Positions 39,693-49,420 of a stretch of 64,000 nucleotides of DNA are shown here, one piece after another. The notes beneath the pieces were generated by a model. That model saw only the letters and a list, made by a program, of their open reading frames with translations, was not told the origin of the DNA and did no database searches. The position numbers and the translations under genes are program-made. The DNA comes from Sclerurus mexicanus (lineage: Eukaryota; Chordata; Aves; Passeriformes; Furnariidae), in NCBI GenBank assembly GCA_013396755.1, contig VWZF01002534.1:125875-189874 (forward strand), written 5' to 3'. Each line of letters opens with the position of its first letter. Position 1 is the stretch's first letter.

Positions 39693-42600
39693 TCCCCTGC
39701 CAGCTCTGCGCTCGGGCTGGGCAGAGCTGGGTCTTGGTGCAGGTCCCTGCTCTGTCCTGCAGCGCATCCAAGGTGATTCCAGCCCTGGTGTGGCTGTGAT
39801 TCCTCAGTATCCATGAAATCAGGTAGCTGTGCCCTCTGATGCTGCAGTGGTGATCCAGAAACAGGGAAAAGCCAGCACGGAAAATGCCACAGAAGTCACC
39901 TCTTCTGTGAACTCCTGACAGTAGCATTGTTGCTGTAGCACACATGCAGCTCACTGAGATGCTGGGGTTTAAATCCTGCTTCTTTAAATGCAGGATGTCT
40001 CTGCTTTGTCCCCAGGATTTTGGGATGTAGAGGTAGAGAGCACAGATTTACAATCATCTTATTTTTGGAATACCTCAACTGTCGCTGATGGGATAGACTG
40101 TATTGGCTCCAAAGGACTGGTATAACTAAACAGAGACACAGTTTGATTTAAGATTAGTTACTTTTGTAAAAACAAAGCTTTACAAAATATAAGATGAGGG
40201 GAAATTTGCCATATTTATAGTTCAAATACCAAAGAAATCTCTCTCCCCAATGCTAATGGGTCTAGACATCTGTTTTTCATGCCTAAAATACAAATGCTGT
40301 AACAGCAAACCAGTTCACAACTGCAGGAATTGAAGCTGTCTAGAAACAAGAATAAAAATGACTTGTCCTCCACAGCAAGCAGAAAGCAGGAGGAAAAAAC
40401 CTCTTGCAATTAGTGGTGGAAAATAAAATTAGGTTTTCAAAATTATTACAGCCATATGGAAGATGGACTCCCTCACCACTGAAGCCACAGGCAAAGCACA
40501 GTTTGCAGCATTCTTCATACACTGATCCCAAAATAGCTGCAGCGATTGGGACTTTTTGGGTCTAAGCTATCCCATGCAACCACATCAGAAAACACCAGGA
40601 GGAATTTTCTCCCCCTCACCCCCCACCTCATTTCCTCAGCAGAAGGTTGTACATGCACTCAAAAAGCAGCCCCAATCCATCCCCACCTATCCAAGGTTAC
40701 ATCCATCTTCAATCAGGTCTTTTCTTTTTATAATGATCTCTGCTCCCTGCTGACTTCATCCTCATGAGAGTCGTTGATTCACAGTTTCAAATGCAACAGG
40801 GATAGCATGAAAAGAATCATCTATTAAAAAATGCACGCGGCCAAATTCTCTGGCTAACCTGGACAATGTTCCTTTAAGTCTAAAGCCCCTATTGTACTAA
40901 ATACCCAGATGTTAACAATCTCTTCCAGAGGCTATTGAACGCAGGAAGGACATGTTTTCAGCAATTAGAAAAATAATGGTGCACTTACAGATGGCAATAT
41001 TTAGCAGAGTTTGTTTGGTTAGTAGGTCAGCAGCTTGGGACAGTCGGTGGTTGTTACGGGGCAGCAAGGAGGGTTTGTGCAGGGAGAGGTCCTGCCAAGC
41101 ATTCCGGGTACCCGTGGGGCGCCCTCAGCTCAGCGTGTGCTGCATAACCCAAGGCACCCCAAAGACATCCCTCGTTCCTCAGCTTCCTGCTGCATTTGAA
41201 AAGAGCTTTTAAACCCTCTTGTGATGGGTGTGCACAGCGACAGGCAAAATGCACAGATATATAAACCAGCCAAAACGCACACGGTGGAACAGCGTTTTGG
41301 GCGCGTAAGGATATTACACGTGCAAGGCTCGGAATGAGACACTTCTTAGGTAGAGCAAGAATTAAAGAAGCGATTCAGTGCTCTGCTGGTGCTTTGCAGG
41401 AGTGTGACACGCAAGGGGCTGGTGTCAGGCGTGAGCAGGTGCGTGTCAGCACTGCTGCTGGAGCAGACACGAGGCTGCCGCCGCGGTTTATGGGGAGCTC
41501 CTCGCGGTAGCAGGGGCTTGGCTGGTGGCCTTTGTAATTTATCTCCGCTGATAATCACTGCGTGCCTTGAGAACATTCGTCTTCCCAAAAGTAAAGAGTA
41601 AATGATTGTTTTAAAGAGGAGAAAACAAGCCTTATTGTAACAGCCCTGGGCTGGGGACCACAGAAAGGCTTGGATTTTTAACACACTCCGATATGTTTTA
41701 ACAGCTGCTTACGGTTACCACAGTCTCTGAACAAAGATATGGTTATTTTACCTTTCTTTACTGATGGCCCGAGTTCCCTGTTGTTTTCTCTGTCTTTGCA
41801 GAATGGCCAAGGCCATGCTTGGAGCTCTGGAGTCAGACAGATCCGTGCAGTTTTCCGCATGCAGTGGTGCAATTGGCACACCGAAACCTTACACTGAAAA
41901 TTGGGTTACATAAAAGGATGTGAAAAAAGGGGCCTCATCCAATCTAAATAATCCATCCATTAATCTTCACGGTGGTTTCCAGTCTTCTTGGATTCAGGGA
42001 CCCCTACGGAGTCACTGACAATAGACCTGCTTTTCTTGGTCGTATTTTTTAGCAGAACCTTAGAATTAGTTCACAGTCACAGCAAGATTCATGGAAAACA
42101 CACATAAAATCACACATCAAAGGTATTTATAAGACACTAGCACCTAAATTCCCACAGTCCTAATAGGTGAACATTAAAAAACCTTGAGGAGCTTTTATTA
42201 CTTGCCCAGCAATCAGACTAGATACAGTACAGACCACGTCTGTACCTACAGTAGCTTCTCCTCTAGCAAAAGCCAGAGCTAGTGAATTTTGCAGTTCACC
42301 AGAATAAAAACAATTTCTTTCCAGGTTGTTATTCTTTTCCCTTCCTGGGTATGGGCAGAAACAGAAGAGAACAGGACCTCCCAGCAATATGAAAAAGCTA
42401 AATGCCATAGAGAAGTAAACCGAGATTTTCACAAGGAGTCAGGGCTTTGGAGGTGTCAAGTGTTGGACTATGACTGTCCCAGCTCTCATGCCACGAGAAG
42501 GGAGAATGGAAATCAATGCTGGACTGCTGGGGTTGTGGGGGAAGCAGCATAACCACAGAATCACCACCAATTTTTTTGAATAAAGGCCCAGTTTTCGCTT

Positions 42601-45600
42601 TGGAACAAGAACTTGGCCTCACATGAATTGTGTGAGGGCCTGGCCTTGGATAATCAATGGGTGCTCAGTATCTGGCAGGATCAAATCCATGGTGAGCAAG
42701 GAACTTGGCCCAGATTTGAAACACCACTCCTTCTGCTTTCCAACCCCATGGTGTAACCACCAGACCACAAGCGTCTTTCCCACTTTTTGCTGTTAAGAAG
42801 GAAGCGTCAGTTTTCAGGCTTGGAGAAATGTGGTGGACCGAGGGCAGGAAGGATCTGTCATTCATAAGAAAACGTGGGCTAGAATTTCGAGATTTATTTA
42901 AATTCTAAATTTCCTTAATGCTGATCGAGTCGGGGGGCAGAGGGAGGTTCCGTGGCCCGTGGCTCTCACTGCACCAGAGAGCTCTCTCCTCTAGCTGCAA
43001 AAACTCAGGACACACTCAATGCCTTCACACTTTGGAAAACAGTGGCACCTTGCACAAGATAGAAAGCTGGCTCATTTTTGATTCTTCCTTCTTTCCCCGG
43101 GCCCCCAAAGGGACCCGGAATTAATGCGCATTCCTGATTAGCACGATGATATAAATCACAGCCGGCTGCTTTCACGTGGAGCTGTGGAGCCCGTGCCCCA
43201 CAGTGCCCTGCAGTGCACACACTCCCAGCGACGTGTAGCGCAATGACACCAAACAAAGCTGGTGTCGTTTGCTACACAAGCTCTTGCAGTTACCTCCAAG
43301 GATGTGGGAACTTTATCTGCCTCAACCCTTTGCTCTCAGACATTAGAAAGTTAATTATACAACGTGCCAAGGGGGAGGCAAGGAGAAACCCTGTTAACCT
43401 TTTCTTTCTGTGGTTTTCCCCCCCTCATTAGATTTACATTGGCTTTGAAGAACTGGGACATTTTGCAGATGGTTTAGGGTCTATAAATTCTTATTTAAAT
43501 CATCATGAGCCAAGTATAACAGGTAGCAGTCCAGACTTCTCTAGAAAGGACAAACTCCAGCTAAGCATGTAAATAATACTCCAGTGCTTTTTAGTGTATA
43601 AATACATACACTGAGCCAGGTGCCCTGGAAGGTTTATTCACATTTTCCTATTGTTGCTCTGTAAAATGCACTGGGTATGCATTGCATGACTCTGCAATAG
43701 TTTTTTTTTAAATGCTCCTTCTCAGTGAACAGAGCAAAGCAACAGGCTAAAGGAAGGTCATATTTCCTCCACTGCTGCACTGCCAGAAGGTGCCCATCTC
43801 AGGCAAAGACAACCAGAACTCTGTCTTTACCCACCAAGCCTCAAATGGCCGAGTCCAAACAGGCTGTTGCCGGTGATGAAAAAGCAAGAGAGAGATGGGG
43901 GTGGTGTAAGAGATGACAGGTGAGCGAGGAGGGCAGCGTTGCATTTTCTTTACCAATGGTGAAGAGTGTGGCAGTAATACAGCAGGGGATTACTGTCCTG
44001 TGCTGAGCTGGGAGAAACAGGGTACTCATTACTGCCCAGTACAGCTGGAAATGTCCTGAGACAGGCACTGATGGCACTTTTCACCTGTTTGAGCAAGACC
44101 TGTCCTCCCTGGCCCCGGTGTCCCTGTGGGGAAAATGCTGCTGCCTTCCTTTAAAGGGCCAGGTTCTGAGAGTTAATGAATAAAGGCTCTGTATGCTGTA
44201 TTTCTGGTAAAGAATCCTCTGCACACATTAACAGTTTTTACTTCAGAGTGAAAGGAATAGCATCTGCTCCTTATATATATATTTTTTTTTTCTGAGAAAG
44301 TCAAGAGTCTTTTACAGGTTTGTTTATTTCTATATCTTTTTTTATATCTCTTTTTCAGTCCCCACCTGCCAACTGTGCATCATGGTCCATGTGTTGGTGA
44401 ACCTAAGAGTGTTAAATGTATATAGCTCCCTCCAGAGTTTCCCAGTGAGATTCAATGAAGTTCCATGAGGGACACCTAGCTCTTCTCCCACAAGTCCCCC
44501 AAAAGAGGGATATATTATTCAATTCCATCTCTTCTTGGCTGAGACCTGACTAAAGAAGCCATAGACTGGAAGTCATCCTGATGCAGAACAACGTTTTACA
44601 GGTGACCATCCACAGCACCTGAAAACCCATTCTGAATGTTAAGAAAGATGTTTTTTAATATTGTACTTCCACTAATACTTTGTAATAGTCTTGTGCCTAA
44701 ACCTACAGGCTATCCTAGAAAGCTGCTAGGGCAGAGTAATTCCCATCACCCCATAAAATGCACCCCTGAAACTGAAATAGAGTGCAAGTGGTTCTGCAGG
44801 GTAAATATCAGCTGCAAATGCACATTTGCAGCACTTTCAGGTCACCCAGCACATCCCTTGGTATTCCCTCTTAGGGACAGGACTTCAGGAGCAGCATTGC
44901 TGTGGCTTATGGGCACGGCTTTTTGGGGACCCAAGGATCTACTCAGAGGATGCCTTTCTTCAGACAAACAGTATTTTCAGAGCTGTTGGCTGATCGATCT
45001 TTGGTTTCCTGGCCTGCTGCCTTCATGTGTGGTTGCCTATCCTTGCTAGTCTGGCAAAGGGAAGAGAAAATATTTGGCCTTTGGGAACTGGACAACTCGT
45101 TGCCCTGTACAGCTGACAAGAGTGCCTGATTCTGAGTTCAAATATTCTGTACCTGTTTTGCACAGGAATGAATATTACACAAGGTGCCAGGCAAGTGAAG
45201 CATAGCTAATGTAAAAACACCTTGGTCTGGTTCCCAGTTCCCCTGCAGCTGTGTTAGTATTTACAGCACCGTCAGTAAAGTGCCCCTGAATCAGAATGGC
45301 AACAACTTTTATTCTCTTTGAATGCATAAATCAGGCCACATAGTTCTGCTGGAATTACAGGCTATTTGCAGTCATTTGTCTCCCTCCACGTGCTTTGCCC
45401 AGCAGGTAGCCTGTAATTATTCGATAATATAAATTATAGGCATTTTTACATTGCTGGTCCTCCACAGGAGCCGAAGATTACCCAGCAATTTTTACACGAG
45501 TCGAGAATTTAAGCCTGATGTCCTGGCAGGCTTCCAGGTTGGAAGACTCGGTCGCCTGTCCAAATCCTCCTGGAATTTCTAACAGGCTGTGGCACTCTTC

Positions 45601-46421
45601 TCATCCTCAGCAGCAGAGCAGCTGCGTCGCCACACTCGGGCAGCTCTGCAGCACGACGATGGCAGGAGGAATTCTTCCCCCCCAAAAAAAGAGTGCTCAT
45701 GGCTTGGTTACTTTGATAAGGTCCCCTGGGAGCTGCGGGAATGGGAGAGGCAACAGGAATGACATCTATCACTATGCCCTGGGAATCTGACATATGATAA
45801 AAGCTCGTGATAGTTTGCACACGGTTATTGAAATTTTCGAACACCTGTGTAAAAATCACTCTGCTTCAGTTTTATTCCTTCCCTCAAACAAATATTCCAA
45901 AAGAAATGAAGGAGAGTAGCATTAGAGGTTGGAAGTGCCATGTGAGAAGTGCACAGGCAAAACAGAAGTTTGTTAGTGGTAGGTTACCTGTTCCATCATT
46001 GTTCTCATTTTAAGTTGTCTGTGCCAGAGAAGAGCAAGTCCTGCTTTGTAAAGGAAACTTCTTGGAAAATTATTCTTTTCTCTCTAACATCATTATAAAG
46101 GACAACTTTTTTGCCTATGCATTTGATAATTTATGTATTTGTAAATATAATAAAACCGCAGTGGTTTGGACATTGACTGAGAATGACTGGTTTGGGGAAT
46201 TTGAGAAACAAAAAGAGATAAAAACATCAGCTAGAAAAAGGAGTGCCTGCATTACAAACGGACTTTGTTATTTTTTATCTTGGCAAGTATCATTAAAATT
46301 TAATTCTTCAGGCACCCATGACAGATAAGTTTGTCCCACTTCTCATTAAAGATGTTATGCATTAATTTTGACGAAGTCATTAAACCCAGTGCACTGAGAC
46401 CTCACCCCAGCGCTCTGAAGG

Positions 46422-46505
46422 CCCTGCTCAGCAAATCTGGGACTCTGGAATTGGGCCTCAACTTCCCCCCACTGGAATCAGCGGGATTACTGCTGTGAAC
46501 TTGGA
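46422..46505. repeat. Degenerate old repeat fragment (MITE-like)
   Basis: The order AAGGCCCTGCTCAGCAAAT, then GGAATCAGCGGGATTACTGC, resembles an old palindromic element common in birds, turtles and crocodilians that opens with a 'ggccctgattcagcaaag' end and has a 'gaagtcaatgggactactc' centre. Only part is visible and divergence is high. I cannot name the family with certainty. Confidence 0.3.
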
Positions 46506-47116
46506 GACGAGCTTCATTTCTCCCTCAAGTTTCCCTTTATTTGGTGAAACGGCCAGTTTCCCCGGGAGAATACACATGGTTTGATTCCTTTCCCTCGCTT
46601 GCAAAAACCGAGCCTAGTTTTTAAGCCTGGAAAAAGGAATTAAAGGAGAGCCCCGGTGCCAGCGTGGGTGAGAGGGCTGGCCTGGCAGGGCAGGGCAGCT
46701 CAGCCCCTTCCCTCGCTGCTTCCAGAGGCAGCCGAGCCCCTCGCCGTGGGACACACGTGGGTTTAGGAGCTCCGAGGCAGCCAACAGGCTGGTTTGGTGC
46801 AGAAGTGTTGTTTCGTCCCAGACACATCTGAGGTCAGATCTGTGCCGCTTCACTCCGTGCCAAGAGCCCGTTCTGAGCCCTTTATCCGTCCCACTGGCCT
46901 CATCCGGGGAGTGGGAAGGGAACGGCTGCCGTGGGTGGGCCCACCTGAGGTGGACGTTCAGAGCCACCTACAAAAGGTCCCGTGTTTTTTCTGTGTGGAA
47001 TGTTGAGAGGATTTTTAAGGGATTTAGCCCCATTCTTTTGAGAAGCCTTGCAGCCAAGGCTGGGGATGAAGGAGGGTCTGAGGGAGCCACGGCCACAGTG
47101 AGCAGAAGAGTCAGGC

Positions 47117-47325
47117 CATGGGGGTGTGGAGATGATCGCGTGGGGACGATCCTCTCATGGTGCGGGCATGGGGGGTAATGCCTTTGTGGCATGGGGGGTA
47201 ATGCCTTTGTGGCACGGGGATGAGGGGATGGTCCCCTGACGGTACGGGGATGGGGTTGATCCCTCCATGGCATGGTGATGGGGGGATGATCCACGGCGTG
47301 GGGATGTGAGGATGATCCCCTCCTG
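47117..47325. repeat. Degenerate 23-30 bp minisatellite
   Basis: About seven or eight related units are visible, each built around CATGGGGATG(A/G)GG followed by GATGATCC-type sequence. Two adjacent units, each with GGGGGGTAATGCCTTTGTGG, are nearly identical, which points to a recent duplication. The repeat lies about 1 kb upstream of the APCDD1L start codon. Open frames reading through on the minus strand (proline/histidine-rich) are repeat artefacts. Confidence 0.8.
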
Positions 47326-47426
47326 GCATCCCACAGGGAAGAGCTGTCCCAAACCCCACAGCTGCCTCCGAGACCTCGGGGTGCCGGGGCAGCCTCTCAG
47401 CCGCGAGTGGGGCGAGGCAGGGGCCG

Positions 47427-47612
47427 GTCCCCAAGGGGAAAGTGCTGGTCCCAAGGGAGAAGTGCCGGTCCCCAAGGGCAGAAGTGCCAGTCCCAGGGCA
47501 GAAGTGCCGGTCCCAGGGCAGAAGTGCCCGTCCCCAAGGGGAAAGTGCCGGTCCCCAAGGGCAGAAGTGCCAGTCCCCAAGGGGAAAGTGCCGGTCCCAG
47601 GGCAGAAGTGCC
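47427..47612. repeat. 21-bp minisatellite, nine copies
   Basis: Nine tandem units of 20-22 bp follow the pattern GTCCCCAAGGGCAGAAGTGCC, with two main variants (GGGGAAAGTG and GGGCAGAAGTG). Most units are 20 or 21 bp, so several reading frames stay open on both strands and produce artificial heptad-like peptides. An N at 47613 marks the end, so copy number may be under-represented. It lies about 0.9 kb upstream of the APCDD1L start codon. Confidence 0.92.
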
Positions 47613-47613
47613 N

Positions 47614-47671
47614 CTCCTCCTCCACCTCCTCCTCCTGCTGCTCCTTTCCCTCCTCCTCCTCCTCCCCCGCG
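47614..47671. repeat. (CTC)n-rich triplet tract
   Basis: An interrupted CTC/CTG triplet run (CTCCTCCTCCACCTCCTCCT and so on) directly follows the 21-bp minisatellite and an N. On the minus strand it reads as a glutamate-rich run in frames that are not genes. Confidence 0.9.
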
Positions 47672-47820
47672 TGTGCGGAGCGCGGCCGCATGTGGGGCGC
47701 AGGCGGCGGAGTCTCCACCTCTTCTGGCAGCGGGGACCTGTGGCTGCCAAGCCCCATTAAAGCCATCAGCAGCCGGGGGGACGCGCTGCGCGGGCGAGCG
47801 CGGGGTGGGCTGCGGCTCTG
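47672..47820. other. GC-rich, CpG-containing non-repetitive block
   Basis: This short GC-rich block has many CpGs (GAGCGCGGCCGC, GACGCGCTGCGCGGGCGAGCGCGG) and lies between the triplet tract and the T runs. It could be an upstream lobe of the APCDD1L CpG island or the start of a divergent non-coding transcript like the one annotated at human APCDD1L. No exon is recognisable. Confidence 0.4.
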
Positions 47821-47880
47821 GTTTTTCTTTTTTTTTTTTTCCTTTTAATTTTAATACATACTTTTTTTTCCCTTTCCTTT

Positions 47881-47918
<38 letters not shown>
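47821..47918. repeat. T-rich tract ending in a 36-T homopolymer
   Basis: Mixed T runs are followed by 36 uninterrupted T at 47883-47918, with an N seven bases later at 47925. It would be a poly(A) tract on the minus strand, but no SINE or processed gene copy is recognisable beside it. The length is likely to be imprecise. Confidence 0.9.
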
Positions 47919-47920
<2 letters not shown>

Positions 47921-48192
47921 CCTCNATCAGGCAGCAGGTATCTCTATCAGTCTATCTTGAATTGTCATCCAACAGGAGATTAAATGCTGCCTGCCTCCTT
48001 CTTGTGATTTTCAGTCTTCACATCGCAAAGTTTTCAATCAAATTTCAGCAGTGTACATTTAGCTTAGAGAACTCACAGTACTTATCTTCCCAAAGCAGGT
48101 GATTTAGACCATGTTTACCTTGTACAGTTCCAAGATATCTCTCGGCAAACCTGTCCACATCTCAGGCCTTGAAATGGTTCCCAAGTTTTGTG
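47919..48192. other. AT-rich interval upstream of the APCDD1L CpG island
   Basis: Unique AT-rich sequence lies between two T homopolymers. I see no exon or motif that I can support. Confidence 0.4.
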
Positions 48193-48212
48193 TTTTTTTT
48201 TTTTTTTTTTTT
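48193..48212. repeat. 20-T homopolymer
   Basis: Twenty consecutive T end exactly where the CpG island begins, 128 bp upstream of the proposed APCDD1L start codon. Such tracts exclude nucleosomes and are common at promoter edges. Confidence 0.95.
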
Positions 48213-48286
48213 GGTTTTGTCTCTGCCCTCCGTCCCTCGGCGGGGCTCGGGCACAGCAGCACACCCGCGGGTACCGGGGCCGGCCC

Positions 48287-48307
48287 ATGGCTGCACCGCC
48301 CCGCTGA
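48287..48307 (+). other. Possible upstream ORF of six codons in the APCDD1L leader
   Basis: An ATG with G at +4 (CCCATGG) opens a six-codon frame, MAAPPR, that ends in TGA 33 nt before the main start codon. If the 5' leader includes it, it could reduce initiation at the main ATG. Whether transcription starts upstream of 48287 is unknown. Confidence 0.4.
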
Positions 48308-48340
48308 GCTCCGCGGGCACCGGGACACGCCGCGGCCACC

Positions 48341-48377
48341 ATGCTGCGGTGCTGGTGGCTCGCAGGGCTGCTCCTAG
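48341..48377 (+). CDS. APCDD1L: APCDD1L coding exon 1 (signal peptide start)
   Basis: APCDD1-type proteins are secretory-pathway, membrane-anchored glycoproteins; APCDD1 itself inhibits Wnt signalling at the cell surface. The ATG at 48341 sits in an excellent Kozak context (GCGGCCACCATGC). It gives MLRCWWLAGLLL plus one base of the next codon, a basic N-region then a hydrophobic core typical of a signal peptide. The frame ends at CTAG|GTAGGT, a good donor with GT at 48378-48379, leaving phase 1. Human APCDD1L likewise begins with a leucine-rich signal peptide, and a short first coding exon fits the family. Position at a CpG-island edge, strand and order relative to the recognised exon at 61241 support the call. 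It rests on context rather than homology, because only 12 residues are visible; another upstream exon cannot be excluded. Confidence 0.62.
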
Positions 48378-48451
48378 GTAGGTGCCACCGGGGCTGTCCC
48401 CTCCCGGGGGGCTCCCCCGCCACCTCCATCCCCCCAGCCGGGCGCTGCGGA

Positions 48452-48498
48452 GGGGCAGGGGGCTGCTGGGGGGGCGCGGGGATTTGGGGTGCGAGGGG
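48452..48498 (+). other. G-quadruplex-prone G-run cluster
   Basis: Five blocks of four or more G lie on the coding strand at 48452-48455, 48458-48462, 48468-48474, 48478-48481 and 48486-48489, and a sixth at 48495-48498. They are separated by 2-5 nt loops. This satisfies the usual G4 pattern with four-tetrad runs. The cluster starts 75 nt after the exon 1 donor, in the non-template strand, a position that favours R-loops. Confidence 0.75.
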
Positions 48499-48706
48499 AC
48501 GGTGCGGGGAGCGCAGAGGAGCGGCGTGCGAGGAGAGCGCGGCGGACTGGGAGGGAGGATGCGGGGAAGTGCAAAGAGGGTGCAAAGGAACGGGAAAGGA
48601 CGGGGCGAGAGGGGCTGCGAGGAGCGTGCGAGAACGGGGCGACCGGACTGCCCCGAGGGCGCGGGGAAGTGGCACGGCGGGGCTCGGGGGGGACGGCACG
48701 GGGANG

Positions 48707-49053
48707 GATGGGGATCCCGGGTGTCTCTGACCGGGCAGGAGGCACCGGGCTCTGGGATGGGGATCCCGGGGTGTCCCTGGCCGGGCAGAAGGCACTTGGC
48801 ACTGGGATGGGGATCCCGGGTGTCTCTGACCGGGCAGGAGGCACCGGGCTCTGGGATGGGGATCCCGGGGTGTCCCTGGCCGGGCAGAAGGCACTTGGCA
48901 CTGGGATGGGGATCCCGGGTGTCTCTGACCGGGCAGGAGGCACCTAGCGCTGGGATGGGGATCCCGGGGTGCCCCTGGCCGGACAGGAGGCACCTGGCTC
49001 TGGGATGGGGATCCCGGGGTGCCCCTGGCCGGGCAGGAGGCACCCGGCGCTGG
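48707..49053. repeat. 49/50-bp alternating minisatellite, seven copies
   Basis: There are seven tandem units. Copies 1, 3 and 5 are 49 bp (GATCCCGGGTGTCTCTGACC type) and copies 2, 4, 6 and 7 are 50 bp (GATCCCGGGGTGTCCCTGGC or GTGCCCCTGGCC type). Copies 1-2 and 3-4 are near-identical dimers of 99 bp, a higher-order repeat. Because 99 is divisible by three, several frames stay open on both strands and produce spurious ORFs of up to 421 codons. An N at 48705 abuts the first copy, so the array may be collapsed. It lies in intron 1, about 330 bp past exon 1. Confidence 0.95.
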
Positions 49054-49420
49054 GAAGGAGTGCTCCGGAGCCCCGGGATGCTGCCCCCGGGATGCTGTGG
49101 TGCCGGGAGGGGGGATTGAGCTTTCCCGTGCGCCCCTCTGAGTGAGCGCCGTGCGCGGATGCCAGAAGGACTGGCAGTCCGGTGCTGGGGTGCCCAGTCC
49201 GGTGCTGGGCTGGGGCTCAGCCCCTGCCTCCCCCGGGGGCTCCCGAAGTGTGTGGGGTCGCTGCCCCCTCTCCAGAAGCCCAGCCGGGCACCCCCTGTGC
49301 CAGCGCAGCTTGCTCCTGTCCGGAGCGCGGGGCACGGGGAGTGTGGAGCTGAGTTCAGCAGCTTAGAGGTGATTCCCGCTGGGAGCTGGGAATTATCCCT
49401 CGGAGGACCCGACACCTGCC

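Larger units (their letters stand above)
38001..47116. other. Intergenic, mostly AT-rich, no supported gene
   Basis: No exon with recognisable protein content is present. A 10-bp exact TCF/LEF consensus lies at 39683-39692 and an old repeat fragment near 46422-46505; both are listed separately. GC content rises from about 46.6 kb towards the APCDD1L promoter region. A homopolymer-rich AT tract lies at 44270-44345. Confidence 0.4.
48213..49420. promoter_or_regulatory. APCDD1L: APCDD1L promoter CpG island
   Basis: GC content and CpG density rise sharply just after the T tract and fall again after about 49.4 kb. The island covers the proposed first exon and the first kilobase of intron 1, where part of the density comes from a minisatellite. 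No TATA box is seen near the start codon, as is usual for CpG-island promoters. The transcription start cannot be placed from sequence; it is probably within 48213-48330. Confidence 0.65.

Noticed and set aside
47155..47960. Open frames of 107-203 codons on both strands across 47.1-48.0 kb
   Set aside because: Their peptides are direct translations of the 21-bp and 23-30 bp repeats, CTC tract and T runs.
48382..49119. Plus-strand open frame of 245 codons
   Set aside because: It begins inside intron 1 and is composed mainly of minisatellite translations, with no domain or splice support.
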